The position numbers and the translations under genes are program-made. Shown here piece after piece: positions 25,763 to 34,421 of a DNA stretch of 64,000 nucleotides; the stretch's first letter is position 1; each line of letters starts with the position of its first letter. The notes beneath the pieces were generated by a model. The model was given only the letters and a program-made list of their open reading frames with translations, had not been told where the DNA came from and ran no database searches. This stretch comes from QHXW01 sp035280425 (GTDB lineage Bacteria; Acidobacteriota; Terriglobia; Bryobacterales; Bryobacteraceae): contig DATEFW010000034.1 of assembly GCA_035280425.1 (NCBI GenBank), positions 62,001-126,000 on the forward strand, written 5' to 3'.

Positions 25763-25769
25763 GTCCGGG

Positions 25770-26633
25770 ATGAATCGAACACTTCCTGCGCGCATTCTGG
25801 CCGGTGTCGTGTTGTTTGCGGGTTGCTGGATAGCTTACACACAAAACCAGGGCAAGCAGCCTCCACCGCTGAATATCACCAAGGTCAAAGACGACCTCTA
25901 TAACATCGAGGGCGACGGCGGCAACGTTGCGGTCTACGTCACGGGCGAAGGCGTCATCCTGGTCGATGACAAGTTCGATCAGGATCACGAAAACATCGTT
26001 GGCAAGGTGAAGAGCGTGACCGACCAGCCCGTGCGATACGTGCTCAGCACGCATCATCACGCCGATCATAGCGGCGGCAACGCCAAGTTTCTGCCAACCG
26101 CCGAAATCATCTCGACCGCCAACGCGCGCACCAATATCGTCGAGCACAAGCAGGCGAACGCTCCGCCGGGAGTCGCTCCGGCCCGCGTAGTCTTCACCGA
26201 AGAGTGTTCGGTTTTTCTCGGCGATAAGGAAGTTCGCTCCCGCCACTTCGGCCGCGGCCACACCAACGGTGATGCCATCATCTACTTCCCGGCGCTCAAG
26301 ACCATTCACACCGGCGACCTGATGGCCGGCTCAACGCCTCTGATCGATTATCCCGGCGGCGGCAGCGTCGTTGAGTGGACCAAAACTCTCGATAAAGCCA
26401 TGGATCTCGATTTCGACACCGTCATTCCCGGCCACGGCGCAGTGACGAACAAAGCCGGCCTCATGGCCTATCGCAACAACGTCGAAAAGCTGCGCAACCG
26501 CGCCGCTGCCATGATTCATGAAGGCAAGAGTCAGGAAGATGTGGGCAAAGTCATGATCGCCGAGTTCGGCTGGTCTCCAACCGGGCTGCAAATGCAGTGG
26601 AGCTTGCCGGGAATGATGGCCGAGCTGAAGTAA
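25770..26633 (+). CDS. MBL-fold metallo-hydrolase, exported
   Basis: 287 residues from the ATG at 25770. The N-terminus is a signal peptide or anchor (ILAGVVLFAGCWIAYTQNQG). Zinc-binding motifs are complete: THHHADHSGG, the His in GRGHTNGDA, the Asp in IHTGDLMAG and PGHGAVT at the end of the core. This is the metallo-beta-lactamase fold with two zinc sites. The family includes hydrolases of many kinds; those with a signal peptide and PGHG resemble subclass-B3-like and glyoxalase-like proteins. No specific substrate can be named. A neighbouring DUF2934 gene lies upstream, without obvious link. Confidence 0.9.
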   Translation: MNRTLPARILAGVVLFAGCWIAYTQNQGKQPPPLNITKVKDDLYNIEGDGGNVAVYVTGEGVILVDDKFDQDHENIVGKVKSVTDQPVRYVLSTHHHADHSGGNAKFLPTAEIISTANARTNIVEHKQANAPPGVAPARVVFTEECSVFLGDKEVRSRHFGRGHTNGDAIIYFPALKTIHTGDLMAGSTPLIDYPGGGSVVEWTKTLDKAMDLDFDTVIPGHGAVTNKAGLMAYRNNVEKLRNRAAAMIHEGKSQEDVGKVMIAEFGWSPTGLQMQWSLPGMMAELK

Positions 26634-26727
26634 GCGCCGATCGTTTACCGCGCGGCCGGCGCCCAGCGAAGCGTGCTCGTTCCCCGGATGGAGAAACGCC
26701 AGATTATTCCCGCAACAGACACTAGCG

Positions 26728-26757
26728 TTGAGTCCAATGCCTGACGAACGCTAAAAT
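26728..26757 (+). promoter_or_regulatory. Promoter directly before the first TPR gene
   Basis: TTGAGT (26728-26733), an 18-base spacer, then TAAAAT (26752-26757). The ATG is at 26764, six bases on, so the transcript is probably leaderless. Confidence 0.5.
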
Positions 26758-26763
26758 GCGCTT

Positions 26764-28323
26764 ATGCGAGTTGCGCCGCTCACGGCAGCGCTGCTCTGGG
26801 CCACGGCGGTTTTTGCAAGCCAGAATCCGGACCTTGGCCGGACCATCGAGTCCATCCAGGCTGCGATTCAAAAAGGAGACCACGCCGGCGCCTCACGCCA
26901 GTTGGATGACGCCCTGGCGCGTTTCCCCGCCGCGGCCGGACTCATCAATCTGCGCGGCGTGCTGCACGGAATGCGTTCGGAAGTCGAGCAGGCCCGCGCG
27001 GACTTCGAGCAGGCAGTAAAACTGGCCCCGTCCCTGATTCCGGCCTGGCAGAATCTCGCGCGCGCCTGCCAGATGGGTACGGATCGCGATTCCACCGCAA
27101 CCGCGTGCGCGGTGCATGCATGGCAGCGCGTCCTCGCAGCGCGTCCTTCCGACACCGAGGCGCGCACTTCGCTGGCAACTCTCTACGAGTGGCAGGGCAA
27201 GTTCGGCGAGTCGCTCCAGGAACTGGAAAAATTGCCGCGCGCAGAGGCCGCACGTCCGGAAATGCTCGCGCTGCGCTGCGCCGACCTCGCCGGCCTCCAC
27301 CGCACCCGCGAGGCCGAAGACGTCGCCGTGCGCCTGGTGCGCGCTCCCGGGTTTTCCGAAGCAGATGTTATCTCCATCCTTCCCGTGCTCGAATCGAAAG
27401 CCAATGCGCAGCTCGCAGTTACGTTGATTGAAGCCGCCGATGCCAAAACCCCCGCATCGATCGCGTCTCTCCGCCGCCTGGCCATCGCGTACGAGCAGTT
27501 GGACCGCCTCGCCGACGCGCGAAAAACTCTCGAGCGGGTCGCCGCGCAGGATCGCTCGAATCCGCAGCATCTTTATGAACTCGCGCGCGTAGCTTATCTC
27601 TCGCGCGATCTCGAAGGCTGCCTGGGATATCTCGCTCACGTCCGCGATCTGACGCCCAACGATCCGCGCGTGCATTTCCTCTTTGGCCTCGTCACCAGCC
27701 AGATGAAACTGCCGCTCGAAGCCAAAAAATCGCTCGAGAAAGCCCTGGCGCTCGATCCGCAGAACCCGGATTACAACTACTCCATGGGAACCACCCTGCT
27801 GGCTATGGGCGAGCACGCGGCAGCGGCCGGGTATTTTGAAAAAACCGTGGCAGCTCGCCCAAATGACGTGCGGGCGCACTTCGCTTTGGGCGTCGCATAC
27901 TTTGCTTCGGGCAATTACGACCAGTGCCGCGCCGAGATGCTGCGCGTCAGCAAAGATCCGAAAACCCAAGCCGGAGCGGCTTATTTTCTCGGACGCATCG
28001 CGCGCGTGGAAGGAAATTACGCCGAGGCCGCAGCCCAGATTGAGCGTTCCCTGAAACTCGAGCCGTCGTTTGCCGAAAGCTATACCGAACTGGCCCGCAT
28101 CCGTTTGCGCCAGGATCAGAACGAAGCCGCGCGCAAGGCCGTTGAGCGCGCGCTGGCGCTTGATCCCGATAATTTCCAGGCCAACTCCACATTGCTGGCT
28201 CTTTACCAGCGAACGCACGATCCGCGCGCCAAAGAACAAGCCGTGCGCCTCCGGACTCTCGACGAAAAACAGTCGAAACAACTCGAACTGATGCTTCGGA
28301 CCATCGAGCTCCGGCCATACTGA
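26764..28323 (+). CDS. Secreted TPR-repeat protein
   Basis: 519 residues. A signal peptide (MRVAPLTAALLWATAVFAS) precedes about a dozen TPR units covering the remainder, for example ALARFPAAAGLINLRGVLHG, AKKSLEKALALDPQNPDYNY, AHFALGVAYFASGNYDQCRA and ARKAVERALALDPDNFQANS. TPR solenoids mediate protein-protein contacts. No enzymatic domain is seen. The stop codon overlaps the next gene's ATG (TGATG), so the two TPR proteins are co-translated and may work together. The downstream neighbour is a giant Oar-like receptor, possibly transcribed separately from its own promoter. Confidence 0.88.
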   Translation: MRVAPLTAALLWATAVFASQNPDLGRTIESIQAAIQKGDHAGASRQLDDALARFPAAAGLINLRGVLHGMRSEVEQARADFEQAVKLAPSLIPAWQNLARACQMGTDRDSTATACAVHAWQRVLAARPSDTEARTSLATLYEWQGKFGESLQELEKLPRAEAARPEMLALRCADLAGLHRTREAEDVAVRLVRAPGFSEADVISILPVLESKANAQLAVTLIEAADAKTPASIASLRRLAIAYEQLDRLADARKTLERVAAQDRSNPQHLYELARVAYLSRDLEGCLGYLAHVRDLTPNDPRVHFLFGLVTSQMKLPLEAKKSLEKALALDPQNPDYNYSMGTTLLAMGEHAAAAGYFEKTVAARPNDVRAHFALGVAYFASGNYDQCRAEMLRVSKDPKTQAGAAYFLGRIARVEGNYAEAAAQIERSLKLEPSFAESYTELARIRLRQDQNEAARKAVERALALDPDNFQANSTLLALYQRTHDPRAKEQAVRLRTLDEKQSKQLELMLRTIELRPY

Positions 28324-29267
28324 TGCGCGCGCCCGTTGTGATCGTGTGTCTGGCATTTTGGGCGACGCTCTCGGCCCAGCAGCAGCCCGAGAACCTGCGC
28401 GAGCGCATCCGCGCATCCCAACTTCCACCGGACGCGCGCGAGGCGCTTGCCGCTGCGTTTGCGTCCAAAAACTACGCCAGGATGCAGGAAGTTCTCGATC
28501 ACCAGCCTGCCGGGCCATCTCCACACCCAGGAGAACTTCAGGCCCTCACAGGGGACGTCGAGTTCCTGCGCGGCCGCATGGACCGGGCCGATCAGGCCTT
28601 TCGCAATGCCGAAGCGCTCGCGCCTCTGGTGGATTCCGACCGCTTCACCTGGGCCATGGCGCTGGTCGAATTGGGCGACTTCGCCGGCGCCCGCCGCCAG
28701 CTCGATCTGCTATCGAGCCGGCATCCCTCCGCTCCGCTTTACATTTATTGGCTGGGCCGCATCGATTATTATCAGCGCCTGTACGATGCCGCCGTCGAGA
28801 AATTCAACCGCGTGATCGCGCTCGATCCCACGTCGGCGCGCGCGTATGACAATCTCGGCCTCTCCTTCGACATGCTGGGCCGTTCCGGCGAAGCCCGTGA
28901 GGCCTTAGAGAAAGCCGTCGAGTTAAACCGAAAACTTGCAGAGCCGTCCGCCTGGCCGCCGCACAACCTGGGCTACCTCGAGGTGCGGCTCGAGCAGTTT
29001 AAAGACGCGGAAAAAGCCCTCCGCGAATCCTTGAAATACGACCCCCATCTGGCCATCGCGCACTACCACCTGGGCCGCGCGCTCGAGGGAGACGGCCGCG
29101 ATGCCGAAGCGATCGAAGAATACCGCGCGGCAGTTGCATCCAAGCCGCGGGCCGTAGAAGCGCTCTATTCGCTGGGCCTGCTTTACCGCCGCCACGGCCG
29201 GACTGCCGAGGCTGACGCGGCGTTTAGCGAGTACAGGAAATTGAAGGCCGAATCCCCGCAAAACTAA
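28323..29267 (+). CDS. Secreted TPR-repeat protein
   Basis: 314 residues. A short signal peptide (MRAPVVIVCLAFWATLSAQ) is followed by about seven TPR units, for example FLRGRMDRADQAFRNAEALA, YDAAVEKFNRVIALDPTSAR, ALEKAVELNRKLAEPSAWPP and AHYHLGRALEGDGRDAEAIE. The ATG overlaps the preceding TPR gene's stop by one base. The pair may form one periplasmic complex; partners are not known. The two proteins are not simple copies but share the solenoid design. Confidence 0.88.
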   Translation: MRAPVVIVCLAFWATLSAQQQPENLRERIRASQLPPDAREALAAAFASKNYARMQEVLDHQPAGPSPHPGELQALTGDVEFLRGRMDRADQAFRNAEALAPLVDSDRFTWAMALVELGDFAGARRQLDLLSSRHPSAPLYIYWLGRIDYYQRLYDAAVEKFNRVIALDPTSARAYDNLGLSFDMLGRSGEAREALEKAVELNRKLAEPSAWPPHNLGYLEVRLEQFKDAEKALRESLKYDPHLAIAHYHLGRALEGDGRDAEAIEEYRAAVASKPRAVEALYSLGLLYRRHGRTAEADAAFSEYRKLKAESPQN

Positions 29268-29298
29268 CCTTCCATAGTACATTCTTGTTAACTGCGAT

Positions 29299-29326
29299 TT
29301 GACACACATGCCGTTGTGGATATAGC
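29299..29326 (+). promoter_or_regulatory. Sigma-70-like promoter for the Oar-like receptor
   Basis: Consensus TTGACA (29299-29304), a 16-base spacer and TATAGC (29321-29326), 61 bases before the receptor ATG. This is the best -35 match seen in the window. Confidence 0.6.
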
Positions 29327-29386
29327 ATTTATCTACTACGTTTCACGGGTGCTCTACTTCAGCTTTGGGAGGTTTTTAAAAAAGAT

Positions 29387-32300
29387 ATGCCACGTCGCTC
29401 ATTCTTAGGGCCTTGTACCGCCCTGTTGCTATTCGCCGCGTCAGCTTTTGCGCAAAGTCAGAACGCCAGCCTTGGCGGCCAGGTGCAGGACCCGTCCGGC
29501 GCCTTTATCCCCGGTGCTTCGGTCACCATCACGTCCACCGAGCGCGGATTCAGCTCGGCGATCAAAACCGATTCTGACGGCCGCTATTCTTTCCCCAACC
29601 TGAACCCGGGCACGTACGATCTCAGCGTTGACGCTGCGGGTTTCAAAGGTTACGTGCAGCGCAAGATCGAGCTGAGCGCGAACCAGACGGTGCGCATCGA
29701 CGCCCATCTGGAGGTTGGCGACACCTCCACCAAAGTGGAAGTCATCGCTGACGTGGCGCAACTGAATACGGACAACGGCACCAAGCAGGAAGGCGTTTTG
29801 CCCAGCGTTATCAATGAACTGCCGCTGCTGGTCGCCGCCGGAACCCCACGCAACGCGGTCCAGTTCATCACATTCCTGCCCGGCGTGAACACCGGAACAA
29901 GCCCCCAGGCTTTCAATGCCCGGATCAACGGCGGCCTAAAGATGGGCGATGAAGCGGTCATGGACGGCGTCAGCATGCAGGAAGGCACGATGTCGCAGAG
30001 CGGCATGGTATCGTTCTTCGACTTCCCGACCACGCCCGACATGGTCAGCGAAGTGAAAGTGCTGACCTCGAGTTATGAGCCCGAGTACGGTACCACCACC
30101 GGCGGCGAACTGATCGTCACGACGCGCAGTGGCACCAATGATTTCCATGGCGGCGTTTTTGAATACCTCCGCAACAAGGACTTGAATGCGCTCCAGTTCA
30201 CCAACCAGCGTGCTCCTGGCGACCAGCGGCCGAAGGATAACGAAAACGAGTTCGGCGGCTTTATCGGTGGGCCGGTCAAGCTCAAGTTTCTTCCGTTCGT
30301 TTGGGGAACCAACCACAAGACCTATTTCTTCCACGACGAGGAATACTTAAAGAGCCTCGGCGGCACCAATCGGCCCTTGCTCTCGATTCCCTCTGCGCAG
30401 GACCGCACGGGAGATTTCTCGGACTGGAGCACGCCGATCTACGATCCGAAAACGCAGACGATCACCAACGGCGTAATCAGCCGCTCGCCGTATCCCGGCA
30501 ACAAAATTCCGTCCTCCGAACAAAGCGCCTTAGCCCAGCAATGGATGGCATTCCTGCCGAATCCCACAAGTCCGGGCCCATTCAACAACTACCTGGCCCA
30601 GCCGGTTTCCGACGGCATTCTATCGAACGTGGATCACTATCTGGGCAAGATCGATCATTACTGGGGCGATAAGGATCACATATTCGTGACTATCTGGCGG
30701 CAGAAAACGCACCCGAACGAGCAGTGCGCATTGCCCGTACAGCTCTGTACGTCCAGCCCCGCCAACCCGGAAGACGCTTGGGTAAACCGCGTCAACTGGG
30801 ATCACATCTTCTCGCCCACGTTCCTCAGCCATTTTGCATACGGATATCTGAACCGCAACGAAGGTTATGGATCGGTCAGCGGGCAGGACCCAACGAAGCT
30901 GCCGCACATTCCAAACGCGGCCGCGTACAACGCTTCACCAGCCGCTTACTTTGGCGGAAATGGAATCAGCACCTATGCCAGTTGGGGAAACACCGAAGGC
31001 TTTGGCCCCCTGAACAAATCCACGAGGCCTTCGCATCTGATCAATGAACTCATTACCTGGGTCCACGGCGCCCACACTGTGAAGTTCGGCGGCGAGTTCC
31101 GTCACTTACAGGAAGTCTTCCGCAACAACAACAACCAGTCCGGTTCAGTCGGTTTTGCGGACCACTCGACCGGCCTGCCGGGCGTGGAGAGCGGCAACCC
31201 ATTCGCCAGCTTCTACATCGGCGCAGTGGATAACGGAAACCTCAATGTCTACAACGTTGCCAAGTACGGGCCCGAGCAGCGCGCTTACAGCCTGCATGTC
31301 GGCGACACCTGGAAGATGACCTCGAGGCTGACCGTCAATTACGGCGTGCGTTGGGATCAGTTCTCGCCTACTTTTGAAACCGGCGACCATTCGGCTTTCT
31401 TCGACTTTGGAGCCAACCCCGGAGCCGGGAACCTGCCGGGGCGCCTGGTATTCGCCGGCAGCAAGTGGGGAGATGCCAGCGCGGGCGTTCGCTATCCGGA
31501 AAACCTCTGGCATGGAGCATTCGCGCCTCGCATCGGTCTGGCCTACAGAATCGGCAACAATACCGTGATCCGCTCCGGCTACGGCCTCTTCTACACGCAG
31601 GCTTTTTATCCGGGTTGGGGCGGTGGAATCAGCCTCGACGGCTTCAATCCTCTCGTCAACTTCGGCGACTCGTTGAGCGGATACCAGCCGGCGTTTTACC
31701 TGGACAACGGCTTCCCGGCCTACAGTAAGGCTCCGAACATCACCACGACCGCGGACAACGGCACCAACGGCCCAACCTACCGGCCTGCCTACGCCAATCA
31801 TCTGTCCAATACGCAGCAGTGGAACCTGACGGTCGAACACAAGTTCGGCGTCACCAGCGTCGCCAGCGTCGCATACGTCGCCAGCAAGGGCACGCATCTG
31901 CCTTCGACGATGCAGCCCTTGAATGTGCTCAACCCGTCGTTATTGTCCATGGGCGACCAACTCAACGCGGTGTTCCAACCGGGGCAAACCTCTCTTAACG
32001 GGGTGAACGCGCCCTACGCCGGCTGGGTGGATACGCTGAACGCCGGCAGTTGCGCTCCAACCGTGGCGCAGGCTCTGCTTCCGTATCCGCAATTTTGCGG
32101 CGGGCTGACCGGGTTGAACGAAAACGAAGGCACTTCGAATTACAACTCGCTTCAGGCGAAATACGAGAAGCAGTTCTCGGGCGGCATGTATGCCGGCATA
32201 AACTATACCTACTCCCGGCTGACCACCAGCGCGGCATCGACAACGCAGTCCGGACAGGCCGGTTACGGCGCCGTGGGCAATGTGATCAGTCCTTTCCAGG

Positions 32301-32917
32301 GGAGCCGCAATAAGTCCCTTTCACCGGATGACATTCCGCAAACGCTCTCGTTGCTGGCCGTTTACGATCTTCCGTTCGGCGCGGGCAAGAAATGGATGAA
32401 TCATACAGGGGCGATCAATCATCTGCTCGGCGGCTGGTCGCTCGCTTCCAGTATGAAGTTCACCTCGGGGATGCCATTCTTTTTCTGGAACTCTTCGGTT
32501 TGCGATGTGCCCGGGCAGTTCCGCGCGGCATGCATTCCCGCCATCACCGGCAAGGTGTTGACGCAGTCATGGGGATCGATGGATGTCAATAAGTCGGCCT
32601 TCAACCCTTCGGCTTTCGCTACGCTGCCGAATTTCAATCTCGGCACCGGGCCCCGCGTGAGCGGTGTGCGCGGGTCGCCGTACCGCGACGTCAACATTTC
32701 GCTTGAGAAGAAGATCAGCATCAAAGAGCGCGTGAATATCGAACTGCACGCCGAGGCTTTCAACGCATTCAACAATCACTACTTCACGTGCGACGGCCAG
32801 GCGTTCGGCGATTGCGTGCCGTTCAACAACGATCCTTCCAGCTCCAGTTTCGGGGTCTGGAGCGGAACCGTTTCACAGCCAAGGAACATCCAGCTCGTGG
32901 GCCGCATCACGTTCTGA
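29387..32917 (+). CDS. Oar-like TonB-dependent receptor with N-terminal carboxypeptidase-regulatory domain
   Basis: 1176 residues. A signal peptide (about 1-22) is followed by a carboxypeptidase-regulatory-like/CNA-B-type domain (LGGQVQDPSGAFIPGASVTI, then DGRYSFPNLNPGTYDLSVDA), a plug region (RINGGLKMGDEAVMDGVSMQ; EYGTTTGGELIVTTRSGTND), and a large beta barrel ending in RNIQLVGRITF with a terminal Phe. This architecture, named after Myxococcus Oar, is greatly expanded in Acidobacteria; the proteins are thought to be outer-membrane transporters or adhesion factors. The receptor's substrate is unknown. GGAGG lies 16 bases before the ATG, rather far. The gene has its own promoter at 29299. Confidence 0.93.
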   Translation: MPRRSFLGPCTALLLFAASAFAQSQNASLGGQVQDPSGAFIPGASVTITSTERGFSSAIKTDSDGRYSFPNLNPGTYDLSVDAAGFKGYVQRKIELSANQTVRIDAHLEVGDTSTKVEVIADVAQLNTDNGTKQEGVLPSVINELPLLVAAGTPRNAVQFITFLPGVNTGTSPQAFNARINGGLKMGDEAVMDGVSMQEGTMSQSGMVSFFDFPTTPDMVSEVKVLTSSYEPEYGTTTGGELIVTTRSGTNDFHGGVFEYLRNKDLNALQFTNQRAPGDQRPKDNENEFGGFIGGPVKLKFLPFVWGTNHKTYFFHDEEYLKSLGGTNRPLLSIPSAQDRTGDFSDWSTPIYDPKTQTITNGVISRSPYPGNKIPSSEQSALAQQWMAFLPNPTSPGPFNNYLAQPVSDGILSNVDHYLGKIDHYWGDKDHIFVTIWRQKTHPNEQCALPVQLCTSSPANPEDAWVNRVNWDHIFSPTFLSHFAYGYLNRNEGYGSVSGQDPTKLPHIPNAAAYNASPAAYFGGNGISTYASWGNTEGFGPLNKSTRPSHLINELITWVHGAHTVKFGGEFRHLQEVFRNNNNQSGSVGFADHSTGLPGVESGNPFASFYIGAVDNGNLNVYNVAKYGPEQRAYSLHVGDTWKMTSRLTVNYGVRWDQFSPTFETGDHSAFFDFGANPGAGNLPGRLVFAGSKWGDASAGVRYPENLWHGAFAPRIGLAYRIGNNTVIRSGYGLFYTQAFYPGWGGGISLDGFNPLVNFGDSLSGYQPAFYLDNGFPAYSKAPNITTTADNGTNGPTYRPAYANHLSNTQQWNLTVEHKFGVTSVASVAYVASKGTHLPSTMQPLNVLNPSLLSMGDQLNAVFQPGQTSLNGVNAPYAGWVDTLNAGSCAPTVAQALLPYPQFCGGLTGLNENEGTSNYNSLQAKYEKQFSGGMYAGINYTYSRLTTSAASTTQSGQAGYGAVGNVISPFQGSRNKSLSPDDIPQTLSLLAVYDLPFGAGKKWMNHTGAINHLLGGWSLASSMKFTSGMPFFFWNSSVCDVPGQFRAACIPAITGKVLTQSWGSMDVNKSAFNPSAFATLPNFNLGTGPRVSGVRGSPYRDVNISLEKKISIKERVNIELHAEAFNAFNNHYFTCDGQAFGDCVPFNNDPSSSSFGVWSGTVSQPRNIQLVGRITF

Positions 32918-32932
32918 GCGGCGGCGCCATAT

Positions 32933-32964
32933 CCGGCCGGGCAACTGAGGGAGTGCCCGGCCGG
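32933..32964 (+). terminator. Perfect 11-base-pair hairpin after the receptor gene
   Basis: CCGGCCGGGCA (32933-32943) pairs fully with 32954-32964, loop of ten bases, 16 bases after the stop codon. There is no T-run after it, so it may protect the 3' end of the mRNA or need Rho rather than act as a classical intrinsic terminator. Confidence 0.5.
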
Positions 32965-33013
32965 CATCCACACCCAACCAGCCCACCGGGCTCACGATTC
33001 TTCGAGTAGTGTC

Positions 33014-33049
33014 GTTGCCACAGGTGTAAATACCTCCTGTAACGGCAAC
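33014..33049 (+). promoter_or_regulatory. Hairpin/inverted repeat upstream of the ECF sigma gene
   Basis: GTTGCC (33014-33019) and ACAGG (33020-33024) pair with CCTGT (33036-33040) and GGCAAC (33044-33049), with a three-base bulge on the right arm. It lies 59 bases before the sigma-factor ATG and could be an operator or an mRNA stem. Confidence 0.35.
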
Positions 33050-33107
33050 TTAATCACCCATCGAGCGTCTGTAAATTATCTTTAGCCGCAGGGAATAACT
33101 TCACAAC

Positions 33108-33677
33108 ATGCGCGGTATTGGAATAGGAAGCTCCAAGGAGGCCGATCAGACGCCGGCAGAGGTGCAGCGATTCGAAGAAGCCATGATTCCGCACCTGGAC
33201 GCCGCGTATAACCTCGCGCGGTGGCTTGCCGGAAACCAGCACGATGCCGAAGATGTCGTCCAGGAATCCTATCTGCGCGCCCTCAAGTTCTTCGGCGGAT
33301 TTCGCGGGGGCAACGCGCGCGGCTGGCTGCTGGCCATTGTTCGTAACACCTGTTACGACTGGCTGCGGCGCAACCGGCCGAATGTGATCATGACCGAGCT
33401 CGATGAAAACATGCCGCTGCCCGACCCGGGCCAAGCAGATCCGGAGACGCTTTTCCTGGCCGCATCCCGCCGTGAAACGGTGCGGCGCGCGATCGAAGCA
33501 CTGCCGGTGGAATTTCGCGACGTGGTGATTCTGCGCGAGCTCGAGGGTATGTCGTATAAACAGATTTCCGAAGTGGCGGAGATTCCAGTGGGCACCGTGA
33601 TGTCCCGGCTGGCCAGGGCCCGCGCGCGGCTGGAGAAGACTCTGATGGAAGCGCAGGCGATGGGAGAGCGGGCGTGA
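33108..33677 (+). CDS. ECF-type RNA polymerase sigma factor
   Basis: 189 residues. Sigma region 2 spans about 25-90 (DAAYNLARWLAGNQHDAEDV, then VQESYLRALKFF and ARGWLLAIVRNTCYDWLRRN), and region 4 about 120-175 (RRAIEALPVEFRDVVILREL, then SYKQISEVAEIPVGTVMSRL). No region 3 is present, as in ECF factors. The stop overlaps the next gene's GTG by four bases; that gene encodes a zinc-finger anti-sigma factor, so the pair is a typical sigma/anti-sigma switch. Residues 1-24 are poorly conserved and the start could lie a little further on. The regulon is unknown. Confidence 0.93.
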   Translation: MRGIGIGSSKEADQTPAEVQRFEEAMIPHLDAAYNLARWLAGNQHDAEDVVQESYLRALKFFGGFRGGNARGWLLAIVRNTCYDWLRRNRPNVIMTELDENMPLPDPGQADPETLFLAASRRETVRRAIEALPVEFRDVVILRELEGMSYKQISEVAEIPVGTVMSRLARARARLEKTLMEAQAMGERA

Positions 33678-34411
33678 ACTGCGGCGAGGTGCGGGAACTC
33701 GTTCATGGATACGCCGATGGCGAGATCGACCTGGTTCGCAGTCTCGAAATGGAGCGCCACTTTCGCGAGTGCCGGGCGTGCGCCGGAGTTTATCAAAGAC
33801 TCAATCAAATGCGCTCCTCGATGAATATCCCCAATTTCCCGGCTCCGGAAGGCCTCGAGACCCGGATTCGCTTCCAGTTGCGGCAGGCCGGCGGCGTCAA
33901 GCAGTCTGCCCCGGCTGTGTGGAAGTTCAACTGGCAGTGGGCGGCGGTCGCAGCGGCGCTGGTGATTATCGCGGCGGGGACATGGCGCGTGATGCGGACC
34001 GAGCGGCGAGACGCGGACATTGTGGCTCAGGAAGTGGTGGCCTCGCATGTGCGCTCGCTGATGGCGTCGCACCTGACGGACGTGCTTTCCTCAGACCGCC
34101 ATACGGTGAAACCATGGTTCAACGGAAAACTCGATTTTTCGCCGGATGTCGCCAGGTTCGCCGATTGCGGCTTCACATTGGTCGGCGGACGGCTGGATTA
34201 TCTCGAGGGACGGCCCGTTGCCGCGCTGGTGTTTCAACGCAGACAACATGTGATCAATCTGTTCACCTGGCCGGCGCCGCATCAGCCCGACGCGAGTGTG
34301 GAAGAAACCGACCGCCAGGGTTACCACCTGCTGCACTGGACCAGGGGCCGGATGACCTACTGGGCTGTATCGGACTTAAATGCGGCGGAGCTGCGCGAGC
34401 TGGCGAAATAG
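33674..34411 (+). CDS. Anti-sigma factor with zf-HC2 domain
   Basis: 245 residues from a GTG overlapping the sigma gene by four bases. The N-terminus is a ZAS/zf-HC2 zinc finger: MNCGEVRELVHGYADGEIDL, then MERHFRECRACAGVYQ with the HxxxCxxC ligands. A single transmembrane helix (about 95-111, WAAVAAALVIIAAGTWRV) leads to an extracytoplasmic domain of about 130 residues (VKPWFNGKLDFSPDVARFAD; FTLVGGRLDYLEGRPVAALV). Such proteins hold their ECF sigma at the membrane until a signal releases it. The outer domain resembles those of other acidobacterial and proteobacterial anti-sigmas with this YLEGR motif. The signal is unknown. Confidence 0.92.
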   Translation: MNCGEVRELVHGYADGEIDLVRSLEMERHFRECRACAGVYQRLNQMRSSMNIPNFPAPEGLETRIRFQLRQAGGVKQSAPAVWKFNWQWAAVAAALVIIAAGTWRVMRTERRDADIVAQEVVASHVRSLMASHLTDVLSSDRHTVKPWFNGKLDFSPDVARFADCGFTLVGGRLDYLEGRPVAALVFQRRQHVINLFTWPAPHQPDASVEETDRQGYHLLHWTRGRMTYWAVSDLNAAELRELAK

Positions 34412-34421
34412 AGCAGGGCGG

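Noticed and set aside
26893..28524. 543-codon minus-strand reading frame
   Set aside because: Antisense to the two TPR genes; long frames like this are common opposite GC-rich genes, and the composition is not protein-like.
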